The notes under the pieces are model-generated. The model did no database searches. It was not told the DNA's origin and worked only from the letters and a program-made list of their open reading frames with translations. Below, piece after piece: positions 7,127-16,363 of a DNA stretch of 64,000 nucleotides. The stretch is from CADEED01 sp035701825 (GTDB lineage Bacteria > Pseudomonadota > Gammaproteobacteria > Steroidobacterales > Steroidobacteraceae). Position numbers and translations under genes: made by a program. The first letter of the stretch is position 1. Each line of letters opens with the position of its first letter. The stretch lies in assembly GCA_035701825.1 (NCBI GenBank), contig DASSRK010000145.1:1-64000 (forward strand), given 5' to 3'.

Positions 7127-9973
7127 TCAGGAATGGCCCCACTTTTTGCCGGATTGCCGGCCCGGCACCGTCTGTACCGACTGCGCGATCACCGGGTGGC
7201 CGCGGTGGTGCAGCGAAGCGGCGAGCGTGCTGTCGCCGGCGGCGAGCAAGGCGGTGGCATTGAACTCCACCATCCACCCCAGACACTGCTCGGCCGGCAG
7301 CGCGCCGGAATAGCGGAAGCCCTGCGCGTAGTCGTAGCCGGCGCTCGCCAGGAACTGGGCGTCCCACTCGGTCTCGACGCCCTCGGCGACCAGCTCGAGG
7401 CGCATGGCGTGGGCCATCTGCGCGGTGGACTCCACGATGATGCGGTCGTCGCCGTTGTTGCGCATGCCGGCGACGAACGACTTGTCGAGCTTGAGCGCGT
7501 GCACCGGCAGGTCGCGCAGGTACCCGAGCGAGGAGTAGCCGGTGCCGAAGTCGTCGATGGAGATGAATACGCCCAGCTTGTCGATCTCCTGGATGACGCG
7601 CAGGGCGCGCGCCGGGTCGAGCATCATGGCGCTCTCGGTGATCTCGAGCTCGAGCGAGGCGGCCGCGACGCCCGACGCGGCGATCAGCGCGCTCAGGCGC
7701 GCCGGGAAGCCCATGTCCTGCAACAGGCGCGAGGAGAGATTCACCGCGACGCGCACGTGCACGCCGCGTTCGCGCCAGGCGCGCACCTGCGCCAGCGCGG
7801 CGCCCAGGGTCCATTCGGTCAGCGGCCGGATCAGGTCGGTGGATTCGGCGATGGCGATGAACTCGCCCGGCGCGATCGCGCCCAGCGTCGGATGGAACCA
7901 GCGCACCAGCGCCTCGACGCTGTCGACCATGCCGGTGCGCAGGTTGATCTGCGGCTGGTAGTGCAGCGTGAACTGGTGGCTGGCGATGGCGGAGCGGAGC
8001 TCGCCGCCGATGGCCAGCTTGCGCAGCGAATTCTCGTCGTGCGCGGAATCGTAGAACTCGTACGGCGAATTGCGGCGCTTGGCCACGTACATCGCGACGT
8101 CGGCATGGCGCAGCAGCGTCTGCGGCTCGCTCGCGTCCTGCGGGAAACGCGCGATGCCGATGCTGACGCCGACCTCGATGGAAATGCCGGCCACGTCGAT
8201 GGGCGTGCGCAGGCAGTCGGCCAGCGCCTGCGAGGTGTTGGCGATGGTCTCGGTGCTGTGCGGCCGGTCGATCACCACGGTGAATTCGTCGCCGCCGATG
8301 CGCGCGATGAAGCCGCGGTCGCCGAGCGCCTGCTGGAAGCGCTGCGCGACTTCACACAGCACCCGGTCGCCGACGTTGTGACCCAGCGTGTCGTTGACCT
8401 CCTTGAACCGGCACAGGTCGAGCATCAACAGCGCGATGGTGGGCTGCGAGCGGTCGGGCGCGAGCGCCCGCTCCAGCTGCGCGAGCAGCGCGGCGCGATT
8501 CGGCAGCGAGGTCAGTGAATCGTGCGTGGCCTGGTGCTGCAGGTGGCGGGTCTGCGCACGCCGTTCGCGGATGTCGCGCACGATGGCGGTGTACAGGCGC
8601 GAGGCATTGACGCGCACCCGGCTCACCGAGATCTCCACCGGGAACACCTCGCCCTCGAGCGTGCGCGCGTCGCACTCGCGGATCTCGCCGTGCAGGCCCG
8701 CGAGCCGCGCGCCGGGGCCGTCACCCGCCAGCAGCGTGATGAAACGCGCCAGTGGCTCGCCTACCAGCTCGGAGGCCGCGCAGCCGAACAGGCGCGCCGC
8801 CGCGGGGTTGGCCAGCTTCACGATGCCGGTATCGTCCATGCAGACGATGCAGTCGGTCGACGACTGCACCATGCTCTTCACCAACACCTCGCGGTGGCGC
8901 ACGCCGATGGCGAGCGCCAGCGAGCGCCACATGCGGGTCTCGAACCAGCGCACCGAGGCCGCGCCATGCAGCAGCAGCACCACGAGCAGCGGCGCCGCGG
9001 TCGCGACCAGCACGCGCTGCTGCAGCCACAGGTCGATCGAGATCGCGGCGATCGCGGCCCACAGCAGCGCCAGCGCGCCAAGATTGCGGCGCCAATCGGC
9101 GCCGTACAGCAACACACCCAGCAGCGCCGCAAGGCCGAGCAGCGCGAGGTTCATCCACACCGGCGCCGGCTGCAGCGCGCCGGCGCTCAGCGACTCGGCG
9201 GCGATGGCGTGCACCAGCACGCCCGGCAGTTCGCCGTACACCGGGACGGCTTGCGCCGTCGGATGGCCCGGCACCGTGACGCCGACGAACACCATGCGAT
9301 CCGTGAAGACATCCGGCGGCACGCGGTGCTCGAGCACGTCCAGCCACGAGACCTGGATGAACGACTGGGGCGAAATCGAGTAGTCGATGGGCAGCGGCCG
9401 GCCTTGCGGAAGCTGGCGGTGCGGATCGACCACGCTCACGGTGCGTTCGTCGCCGACACTGTAGACGTCGTGCCACTCGCGCAGCGGCTCGCCATCACGC
9501 CGGGCGGTCACGACGCCGGCGAGATCGGTGCTGCGCGCGAAGCGCGGCAGCGGCCCGATGGCTTCGCGTCCGGTGCCGGCATCGGCGTGCCGCACGAAGA
9601 TCGGCAGGATCACCGGGAAGTTGCGCCGCCGGGCCAGAGCCGCGTCGAGCGCTGCGTCGTCGGCGGCCGATGCCGCGGGTTCGCTCAGGTCGAAGTCCAG
9701 GAATACGCCGCGCGGCGCAGCGCGGGCCAGTTCTTCCAGCAGGCGCGCGTGCTGCCGGCGCGGGATGTTGCGGTGGCCGAAGGCGGCGACGCTGCGGGAA
9801 TCGATGCCGACGATGACGATGGGCGAAGCGACCTGGCGGTCGAGCACGCGCGCCCGCAGGTCGGCGACGGCATTCTCCAGCGGGCGCAGCAGCCCGCACG
9901 CGCCCAGCAGGCACACGATGACCATGGCCGCGAGCGCCAGCCAGCCGCCATGCCGCCGACCTATGCGGATCAT
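7127..9973 (-). CDS. CHASE2-PAS-GGDEF-EAL cyclic-di-GMP signalling protein
   Basis: 948 residues. An N-terminal membrane helix (about 10-28) is followed by an extracytoplasmic CHASE2 sensor domain (about 33-270; IVIVGIDSRSVAAFG is typical), two to three membrane helices (about 280-345), a PAS domain (about 360-480), a GGDEF domain with intact GGDEF at 560-564, and an EAL domain with intact EAL at 687-689 plus DDFGTGYSSLGYL. Both the diguanylate cyclase and phosphodiesterase signatures are present, so either or both activities are possible. CHASE2 suggests an external signal sets the c-di-GMP output. It is monocistronic; its 3' end is 193 bp upstream of the TonB receptor start on the same strand. 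Confidence 0.95.
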   Translation of the reverse strand: MIRIGRRHGGWLALAAMVIVCLLGACGLLRPLENAVADLRARVLDRQVASPIVIVGIDSRSVAAFGHRNIPRRQHARLLEELARAAPRGVFLDFDLSEPAASAADDAALDAALARRRNFPVILPIFVRHADAGTGREAIGPLPRFARSTDLAGVVTARRDGEPLREWHDVYSVGDERTVSVVDPHRQLPQGRPLPIDYSISPQSFIQVSWLDVLEHRVPPDVFTDRMVFVGVTVPGHPTAQAVPVYGELPGVLVHAIAAESLSAGALQPAPVWMNLALLGLAALLGVLLYGADWRRNLGALALLWAAIAAISIDLWLQQRVLVATAAPLLVVLLLHGAASVRWFETRMWRSLALAIGVRHREVLVKSMVQSSTDCIVCMDDTGIVKLANPAAARLFGCAASELVGEPLARFITLLAGDGPGARLAGLHGEIRECDARTLEGEVFPVEISVSRVRVNASRLYTAIVRDIRERRAQTRHLQHQATHDSLTSLPNRAALLAQLERALAPDRSQPTIALLMLDLCRFKEVNDTLGHNVGDRVLCEVAQRFQQALGDRGFIARIGGDEFTVVIDRPHSTETIANTSQALADCLRTPIDVAGISIEVGVSIGIARFPQDASEPQTLLRHADVAMYVAKRRNSPYEFYDSAHDENSLRKLAIGGELRSAIASHQFTLHYQPQINLRTGMVDSVEALVRWFHPTLGAIAPGEFIAIAESTDLIRPLTEWTLGAALAQVRAWRERGVHVRVAVNLSSRLLQDMGFPARLSALIAASGVAAASLELEITESAMMLDPARALRVIQEIDKLGVFISIDDFGTGYSSLGYLRDLPVHALKLDKSFVAGMRNNGDDRIIVESTAQMAHAMRLELVAEGVETEWDAQFLASAGYDYAQGFRYSGALPAEQCLGWMVEFNATALLAAGDSTLAASLHHRGHPVIAQSVQTVPGRQSGKKWGHS

Positions 9974-10274
9974 TTGCCGCGCGCCCGCGCCGGCGCCGAC
10001 AGCGCTATCAATTGACTAACTAGTGGACGCATCGCCCTTCCGATTATGGTGAGTACGGCTCACCACCCATCCCCTTCGTTCTAATGGGGCGATGCTACGC
10101 GCCAGACCGGGTTCACAATGTGAGTCGCATCTCATCGGCGCGTCGGACGATTGACGCTGGTTGTGGCGCTCCCGCCGGTTCCCGCAAAGCCGCGCAAGCG
10201 TGAAAAACTGCGTTCACGGCAACGCCTGCGTGCCCAGGGGACGCTTGTCATAAGATTCGCGGCGACGGACTCCG
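9974..10274. other. Divergent intergenic region
   Basis: 301 bp between the c-di-GMP gene and the esterase gene. I see no gene in it. It holds a palindrome GGTGAG-TACGG-CTCACC (10048-10064), a CTAACTA heptamer (10016-10022), and AT-richer promoter-like DNA near 10248-10256 (CATAAGAT). No convincing terminator or RNA gene is visible. Confidence 0.5.
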
Positions 10275-11012
10275 ATGAACCAGCACGCGCCGAAGTTGTT
10301 TGCCCTGTTCGCGTGCGCACTCGTGGCGCGTGCGGGCGCCGCGCGCGCGGAAGATGCCGCGCTGGCCAAGCGGGTGACCACGGTTGCCGAGCTCTTCGAT
10401 GCCGCCGAGGCGCAGTCGCTGGGGCGCACGCTGCCTGTCGACCAGCCGGTGCATTTCCGCGTACGCCTGCCTCGCGGCGGACATCCCGGCGTGCTGGTGT
10501 TCGTGCGCGGCGACGACACGGGCAATCTGCCCGCGGGATGGGATGAAATCCTCGAGCGGCACGACCTCGCCTGGATCGCCGCGGAGGGATTCGGCAACCG
10601 GCGGCCCACGGCGCAACGCATCCTGGTGGCCGTCATGGGCCTGAAGCTCGCACGGCGCGAGGCGCAGATCGATACGCGGCGGCTCTACGTCGGCGGCATG
10701 TCGGGCGGAGGCCGGGTCGCAAGCCAGCTGGCGAGCCATTTCCCGCGACTGGTCACCGGGGCGATATACATCGTCGGCGCGGATTTCTGGACCCGGGAGC
10801 AGCGGCCGCTGTTGCCGTCGATCGTCGCGAATCGTTACGTGTTCATCACCGGCAGCAAGGATTTCAACCACGCCGAGATGCGCAAGGTGTTCGCGCGGTA
10901 CCAGGACGCGGGCGCGACGCACTCGCTGTTGCTGGACGTGGAGGGAATGGGCCACCAATTCCCGGACGCCTTGCAGCTCGGGCGCGCGCTCGAATTCCTC
11001 GACGCGCGCTAG
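10275..11012 (+). CDS. Exported alpha/beta-hydrolase (esterase/depolymerase-like)
   Basis: 245 residues. An N-terminal signal peptide (about 1-25, ending in GAARA) precedes an alpha/beta-hydrolase domain. The nucleophile elbow is GMSGGG with Ser-143 in YVGGMSGGGRVAS; a likely acid is in TGSKDFNHAE and the His is in MGHQFPD near the end. The arrangement resembles PHB-depolymerase/feruloyl-esterase-type exported hydrolases, though the substrate cannot be fixed. The start ATG 10275 has only a weak ribosome site. The TAG stop overlaps the stop codon of the convergent transporter gene by 4 bp. Confidence 0.75.
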   Translation: MNQHAPKLFALFACALVARAGAARAEDAALAKRVTTVAELFDAAEAQSLGRTLPVDQPVHFRVRLPRGGHPGVLVFVRGDDTGNLPAGWDEILERHDLAWIAAEGFGNRRPTAQRILVAVMGLKLARREAQIDTRRLYVGGMSGGGRVASQLASHFPRLVTGAIYIVGADFWTREQRPLLPSIVANRYVFITGSKDFNHAEMRKVFARYQDAGATHSLLLDVEGMGHQFPDALQLGRALEFLDAR

Positions 11013-12394
11013 CGCGGCGTCACCACGCTGCCCGCGGGCGTCTTCTGCACGGCGCGCTTGACCAGCAGCGCGGCCACGATGATGGCGAAGCAGGAGAGAC
11101 TGGCCCACATCTCCGGTTGTTTGCTCGGCATGAAAGCCATGGCGACCATGACCGCGATCATCGCGAGCGCGGCCCCGCCGGCCACCAGTTGCGCGCCGCC
11201 GGCACTGCGCCGGCGCGGATCCGTGTACGGAAACCTGAAGTGCGCGATCGCGACGAAGGCGTAGGTGAACATCATCAGCGCGCCGGACGAGTTCATCAGG
11301 AAGTCGAACAGCTTGGCCGGCGCGATGTCGCGCATCAGCATGACGATGAATCCGAACGAGCTGCCGAGCAGGATGGCGCGCGCCGGCACGTGCCGCTTGT
11401 TCACCGCGGTCAGCCAGCGCGGCGCGTCGCCCTTGTCGGCCATGGCGAACAGCACGCGCGCCGTGACGTACACGCCCGAATTGAGGCATGACAGCACCGC
11501 GGTGAGCACGATGATGTTCATGACCTGCGCAGCCGCCGGGATGCCGATGCGCTCGAGCGCAATGGCGAACGTCGAATTGCCGGACTTGAATTCCGTCCAG
11601 GGCACGATGCACAGGATGAGCGCGATCGAGACCACGTAGAACAGCAGGATGCGCAACACCACGCTGGCGGCCAGGCGCGACAGCGTCTTGTTGGATTCGG
11701 CGGATTCCGCCGCGGCGACCGTGACGATCTCGGCGCCCACCATGGAGAAGATGACCGTGGTCACGCCGGTGAGGATCGCCGCCCAACCGAACGGCGCGAA
11801 GCCCCGGTGCGCGGTGAGGTTCGCGAGGCCCGGGCTCGGTGACGAATGGCCAACGCCGAGCAGCCATCCCGCCGCGACCACGATGAACGCCACGATCGCG
11901 GCCACCTTGATCGACGCGAACCAGAATTCGAACTCGCCGTACGAACGCGCCGAGGCGAGATTGACGGCAGTCAGGATGACCATCAGCCCCAGCCCGATCT
12001 GCCAGACCTCGAACTGCGGCAGCCAGGCCTGCGCGGTCTGGGCGCCGACCAGCGCCTCGAACGCGACCACGACCACCCAGAACCACCAGTACAGCCAGCC
12101 TGTGATGAATCCCGCGCCGTCACCCAGCGCCACGCGCACGTATTCGGTGAACGACCCGAGACCCGGCCGATCCATCGCCATGCGCGCGAGGATGGTGATG
12201 ACGCCGAATACCACGATGCCGGCAGAGATGTAGCTCAGCAGCACCGCGGGGCCGATGTTGGCGATGGCGCCGCTGCTGCCGACGAATACGCCACCGCCGA
12301 TGATCCCGCCGATCGAGATCATCACCAGGTGGCGTGCCAGCAGGGATTTGGAAAGACGCGATGAGGCGGAGACGGAGTCGTCGGTGGCGTTCAA
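11009..12394 (-). CDS. APC-family amino acid permease
   Basis: 461 residues and about 12 membrane helices. The first helix has the APC signature GGIIGGGVFVGSSG, followed by IGPAVLLSYISAG and a WLYWWFW helix, as in GabP/AnsP/LysP-type amino acid:proton symporters. The C-terminal pair of helices and the short basic tail fit the AAT branch. The substrate (amino acid or GABA-like compound) is not determined. The start codon is TTG at 12394; no ATG is available nearby before the first helix, and GAGAAG lies at reasonable spacing upstream. It is divergent from the LuxR-type regulator, which could control it. Confidence 0.92.
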   Translation of the reverse strand: MNATDDSVSASSRLSKSLLARHLVMISIGGIIGGGVFVGSSGAIANIGPAVLLSYISAGIVVFGVITILARMAMDRPGLGSFTEYVRVALGDGAGFITGWLYWWFWVVVVAFEALVGAQTAQAWLPQFEVWQIGLGLMVILTAVNLASARSYGEFEFWFASIKVAAIVAFIVVAAGWLLGVGHSSPSPGLANLTAHRGFAPFGWAAILTGVTTVIFSMVGAEIVTVAAAESAESNKTLSRLAASVVLRILLFYVVSIALILCIVPWTEFKSGNSTFAIALERIGIPAAAQVMNIIVLTAVLSCLNSGVYVTARVLFAMADKGDAPRWLTAVNKRHVPARAILLGSSFGFIVMLMRDIAPAKLFDFLMNSSGALMMFTYAFVAIAHFRFPYTDPRRRSAGGAQLVAGGAALAMIAVMVAMAFMPSKQPEMWASLSCFAIIVAALLVKRAVQKTPAGSVVTPR

Positions 12395-12601
12395 GCGGCT
12401 TCTCGAATGTGGGAGTTGGCGGAAAATACGCCGTATTCAAACGCCGCGCCATCGGTGGACGAATCGCGGTCCGCGCGCCACCCCAATGGCCGCAATCGCG
12501 AACGCGGTCGCAATTCGCGACGGCCAAGAGCGTCACTCGGGTTTCTCCGATTTGTTTCTTGCCGCCAGTGTGGAAAATCGCGCGCGGGGTCAATTGTCGA
12601 A

Positions 12602-13705
12602 ATGATGGACGACGAAAACTGGTTGTCGCTGGCCGACTCGTTCCACGCGGCCGCGATCGATGGACAGGGGTGGTACGACGCGCTCGCGTCGTTCGCCGAG
12701 GCCACGGGCTCGCGCCATGGCCAGCTGGTCTGCATGACGGACGGCGGCGACGCGCTCAACCTGTTGACCGACGTCGATCCCGGCCTGCCCGGCGCCTTCC
12801 TCGCGGCCGGCGGCAACGACCCGCGCATCAACCCGCGCCGGCGCGCCGGCCTCGCCCGCCCGCCGCTCGCGATCATCGCCGAGTCGGACTTCATCACGCC
12901 GGACGCCGTGCGCGCCGACGCCCACTACCAGGAATTCGCCGTGCCCTGGGACGTGCCGTACATCTGCCTCACCACGCTCGAGCAGCGCAAGGACCTGCTG
13001 GTCGGGCTCGCGGTCATCCGCAACCGGCAACAGGGCCACATCGACGACGCCGGCAAACGCGTGTTCGCGACGCTCGCGCCACAGGTGCGCGCGGCGGTGC
13101 GCACCAGCCTGGCGCTCGGCGACCAGCGCGCGGCGGTGATCGCGGACACCTTCGAGAAGCTCGCCACGCCGGCCTTCGTCTGCGACGCCGCGGGCATGGT
13201 GGTACGCCTGTCACCGCAGGCGGAAAAGCTGTGTGCCGGCGGCAGCGGCCTCACGCTGCGGCGCGGCCACCTCGGCGCACGCCGCGCGGAGGACGATGCC
13301 GCGCTCGGTGCGGCGATCCGCGCCGCGAGCCAGCGACGCGCCGAGCAGGCACCGCGGACGCTCACCATCCATCCCGCGGGGACGCAGGGCGCGATCACGC
13401 ACCTCGACGTCATGCCGTTGCCGCGCCGCCGGCTGGAGCTGCGCTTCGATGCGCGCGTACTGGTGCTGGCACGCAGCGCTTCGCACGATGAAGAACGCCG
13501 TGCGGCGGTGTTGCGCGCCACGTACGGCCTCACGCCCGCGGAAGTGGAAATCGCCATGGCGCTGGCGCGTGGCGCCAAGGCGCAGGCCATCGCGCAGGCG
13601 CGCGGCGTGTCGGTGGGCACGGTGCGCGTGCAGATCAAGTCGCTGCTCGCCAAGGCCGGCGTGAATCGCCAGGTCGAATTGCTCGCGCGCCTCGCGCAGC
13701 TTTGA
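12602..13705 (+). CDS. LuxR-type HTH transcriptional regulator
   Basis: 367 residues from ATG 12602 (a second ATG follows at 12605). The C-terminus (about 305-367) is a LuxR/GerE helix-turn-helix: LTPAEVEIAMALARGAKAQ, then VSVGTVRVQIKSLLAKAG. The long N-terminal part has no receiver Asp pocket and no autoinducer-binding signature; residues about 185-290 may be a PAS-like sensory fold. It is therefore a one-component LuxR regulator with an unknown signal. The transport gene diverges from it, and a proline-rich lipoprotein gene follows 145 bp downstream on the same strand; both are possible targets. Confidence 0.88.
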   Translation: MMDDENWLSLADSFHAAAIDGQGWYDALASFAEATGSRHGQLVCMTDGGDALNLLTDVDPGLPGAFLAAGGNDPRINPRRRAGLARPPLAIIAESDFITPDAVRADAHYQEFAVPWDVPYICLTTLEQRKDLLVGLAVIRNRQQGHIDDAGKRVFATLAPQVRAAVRTSLALGDQRAAVIADTFEKLATPAFVCDAAGMVVRLSPQAEKLCAGGSGLTLRRGHLGARRAEDDAALGAAIRAASQRRAEQAPRTLTIHPAGTQGAITHLDVMPLPRRRLELRFDARVLVLARSASHDEERRAAVLRATYGLTPAEVEIAMALARGAKAQAIAQARGVSVGTVRVQIKSLLAKAGVNRQVELLARLAQL

Positions 13706-13710
13706 GTGTG

Positions 13711-13729
13711 CGGCAGGTCTCACCTGCCG
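13711..13729 (+). terminator. Hairpin after the LuxR-type gene
   Basis: An 8-bp perfect stem (CGGCAGGT / ACCTGCCG, 3-nt loop) starts six bases after the TGA of the LuxR-type gene. There is no U-run, so it could be a weak terminator, an mRNA stabiliser or an operator for the next gene. Confidence 0.35.
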
Positions 13730-13850
13730 TGAGCGGACAATCACAGTTCTGATCACCGCTCGCGCGCATATCCAATTTTGGAAATGCCGCCCGCGAGTCG
13801 ACTCCCTAACTTGCGGCCACTCGCAAACTGCTTGTCAGGGAGACTCTCGA

Positions 13851-15935
13851 ATGAAACGTTTTATGTCGGGTGCCGCCGCGGGCCGTGCAGGCCTGGTGTG
13901 CGCCATGTTGCTGGTGTCGACGTTGACCGGTTGCGGTGGAGGCGGCGATTCGTCGGCTTCCCCGCCCGTGGGTGGCGGGCCGCCGGCGCCCACGCCGACC
14001 CCGACACCGCCTCCCCCGCCGCCGCCTCCGCCGCCGCCGCCCACCGTCAGCCTCACGCTCGAAGGCACGGTGACCGACGAGCCCATCGCCAATGCCGAGG
14101 TCAGCGCCACGGTCGCGGGCCAGACGTTCACCACCACGGCCGATGCCGATGGCAACTACTCGCTCGACATCGAGATCGAGGAGACCGACGCCGCCACTGC
14201 GTTCATCACGCTGAATGCGCGCGGCACGGGTGACCAGGCGTTCGTGGAGTTCACCAGTATTGCCGGATCGTTCCAGGCGCTGAGCACCGCCGCCGGCGAT
14301 GACGGCACGCTCACCGCTTCGGAAAACTTCGCCACGCAGATCACCAACGTGAGCACCGCGGCCGCGGTGCTGATGACCGAGGCGAATGGCGGCGAGCCGA
14401 TCGCCTCCGACGCGTCGCTGTCGTCGCTCGCGGCGCAGGTGAATGCGCAGGACGTGCTGGATGTCGCCACGGCGATCAAGCTGGCCGTCGACCAGCCCGA
14501 GACGCACCCGCTGCCCGATGGCACGGACTCGATCCTCGCGCTGGTGAGCAGCAGCGAAAGCCGCCAGCAGTTCGTCGACACGGCGTACCAGCAGGATCCG
14601 GCGGCCTTCGCCGAGACGCAGAGCGCGATCGCCGCGGACCCGAGCCTCGCGCAGGACATCACCGAGGATGCGCTGATCGCGCGCGGTGCGATGACCACCG
14701 CGATGCTGTCGACCGATGCGGGTTTCACGTTCAACTACACCGGTCGCATCGTGCATTTCGACTTCAATGCCGACCACACCGGCTGGCTGACCACCGACAC
14801 GCACAACGTCGAGATGAATTGGGCGGTCGTGGGCAAGGAGCTGCGCATCAGCTACCCGACCCCGATCGAGACGGTGAGCTTCGACACCGAGGACTGCGTC
14901 GGCGACGGCGGCGTGCGCCAGGTCGAGGCCCACTACGTGAGCTCGGGTGACGTGGTGACCTTCCTGAATGCCAACCAGGTGGCGATCACGTCCACCAGCG
15001 ACATCACCTACCCGGATTGCGCTTCGCTCGCGCCGCGCACCGAGACGTCGACCTCGGCCCGCACGGTGCTGTCGCAAGACAACGCGCAGCCGCTGGTTGC
15101 GGCCGATCTCGTGGGCACGGTGCAGACCCTGTACGTCTGGGGTCCGCTGCAGCAGAAGGCCATCGCCGACATCGCCGACCTGGGCGATGGCGTCGGCCAC
15201 ACGCGCCTCACCAACCTGGACTTCACGTGGACGGTGGAAGACAACCTGGTCCATGCCGAGTTCGCCAACGGCTCGGTGGCCGAGTTCGCGGTGCTCCAGC
15301 GCATCGACGACGTGGTCAGCGACATCTACTGGGAAGTGAGAGCACCGAATGACGGTCCCGTGTACGCGGGCGCCGGCGCCCAGGTGGAAGGCGAGCCCGC
15401 GGGTTCTCTGACGCTCACCGACGAAGCGGTGGTCGGCCGCTTCTACCAGTTCGGTATCGGCGAAGAGACCATTGCGGACCAGCGCCTCAAGGGCTTCCGC
15501 CTGCGCTTCGATGCCGATCACTTCGGCGCCCAGGAGAGTGACTACATCGACGAGAACAACACGCTCGTGACCACCGACGAAGTCACCAACCCGGTGAACG
15601 CCTTCCGCTGGTCCATCGAGAGCAACTCGATCTTCGTGCGTCGCACCTGGGACACCGTCAACGAGGTCGACGGCTGCCTGTACACCGACGCGGGCTGCGA
15701 ACTCTGGGACCAGCGGCGGATCATCCCGGTGGCGCAGGAAGGCTCGCGTGTCTACGTGCTCGAACTGCGCCGCACGAACTACGACGGCGGTATCACGGCG
15801 CAGACGCCGACGAGCTTCCTGGTTCGCTACTACGACTACGAAGCCCCGGCGACCGGCCAGGCGAAGATGCGCCCGGTCAAGGCCACCCGCGGATTCAAGT
15901 CGCGTGAGCTGACGAATGGGGTCGGCATGCGCTGA
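13851..15935 (+). CDS. Proline-rich lipoprotein of unknown function
   Basis: 694 residues. The signal peptide ends in a lipobox LTGC (Cys about residue 25), then a Gly/Ser/Pro linker and an uninterrupted run of 12 prolines (14008-14043), then a carboxypeptidase-regulatory-like beta domain (GTVTDEPIANAEVSATV...). The remaining 550 residues are Asp/Thr-rich with many FTWTVEDN-like beta strands; I recognise no enzyme motif. It is expected on the outer-membrane or cell surface. A good ribosome site (AGGGAGA) precedes ATG 13851 and a strong terminator follows. The proline run would need EF-P for translation and serves as a rigid surface spacer. Confidence 0.8.
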   Translation: MKRFMSGAAAGRAGLVCAMLLVSTLTGCGGGGDSSASPPVGGGPPAPTPTPTPPPPPPPPPPPPTVSLTLEGTVTDEPIANAEVSATVAGQTFTTTADADGNYSLDIEIEETDAATAFITLNARGTGDQAFVEFTSIAGSFQALSTAAGDDGTLTASENFATQITNVSTAAAVLMTEANGGEPIASDASLSSLAAQVNAQDVLDVATAIKLAVDQPETHPLPDGTDSILALVSSSESRQQFVDTAYQQDPAAFAETQSAIAADPSLAQDITEDALIARGAMTTAMLSTDAGFTFNYTGRIVHFDFNADHTGWLTTDTHNVEMNWAVVGKELRISYPTPIETVSFDTEDCVGDGGVRQVEAHYVSSGDVVTFLNANQVAITSTSDITYPDCASLAPRTETSTSARTVLSQDNAQPLVAADLVGTVQTLYVWGPLQQKAIADIADLGDGVGHTRLTNLDFTWTVEDNLVHAEFANGSVAEFAVLQRIDDVVSDIYWEVRAPNDGPVYAGAGAQVEGEPAGSLTLTDEAVVGRFYQFGIGEETIADQRLKGFRLRFDADHFGAQESDYIDENNTLVTTDEVTNPVNAFRWSIESNSIFVRRTWDTVNEVDGCLYTDAGCELWDQRRIIPVAQEGSRVYVLELRRTNYDGGITAQTPTSFLVRYYDYEAPATGQAKMRPVKATRGFKSRELTNGVGMR

Positions 15936-15988
15936 ACCGTCGAGACTACGTGCGTGAGAAAGTGACTGGCCGATTCCGCCGGTCACGG

Positions 15989-16023
15989 GAAAAGGGGCGC
16001 AACCGGCGCCCCTTTTCTTTTTC
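15989..16023 (+). terminator. Rho-independent terminator
   Basis: An 11-bp stem AAAAGGGGCGC / GCGCCCCTTTT with loop AACCG, followed by C and TTTTT, about 55 bp after the proline-rich lipoprotein stop. Confidence 0.9.
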
Positions 16024-16031
16024 GCGTGGAA

Positions 16032-16283
16032 TCAGCCGTAGCGCAGCTTGAACGCCAGGATCAGGGCCGCGAGCGCCAGCGTGACCGTGTTGGCGGCGAT
16101 CATCGGCCACGAGCCGATCACCAGGCCGTAGGCGAGCCACAGCGCGACGCCGAGCGTGAAGATCGAATACATGCCGAGCGAGATGCCGCGCGTATTGCGC
16201 GTGCGGAGAGTCATGATCGCCTGGGGAATGAAGGACGTGGTCGTGAGGCCGGCAGCGAGATAGCCCAGCAGTTCGGTGTTCAT
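16032..16283 (-). CDS. SemiSWEET-type small sugar transporter
   Basis: 83 residues with three predicted membrane helices and the PQ-loop signature TTTSFIPQAIMTLRTRNTRGIS, here containing FIPQ and TRNTRGIS, followed by SIFTLGVALWLAYG. That is the complete SemiSWEET/MtN3-like half-transporter, which dimerises to form a sugar-permeable pore in the inner membrane. The start ATG 16283 gives the usual N-terminus; an upstream in-frame start would add unconserved sequence and run into the divergent gene's promoter. It is a lone gene, convergent with the lipoprotein unit to its left. Confidence 0.85.
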   Translation of the reverse strand: MNTELLGYLAAGLTTTSFIPQAIMTLRTRNTRGISLGMYSIFTLGVALWLAYGLVIGSWPMIAANTVTLALAALILAFKLRYG

Positions 16284-16363
16284 GGCGGCATTGTCGCAGC
16301 CGGGGCGTCGATGGTCTGCGTTACTTACTACGAATACGCATGTCGCGCGGGCAGTATCGATGC

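Noticed and set aside
13806..15986. 726-codon open frame on the - strand
   Set aside because: Antisense to the proline-rich lipoprotein gene; His/Arg/Gly-rich with no domain. The + strand has the signal peptide, lipobox, ribosome site and terminator.
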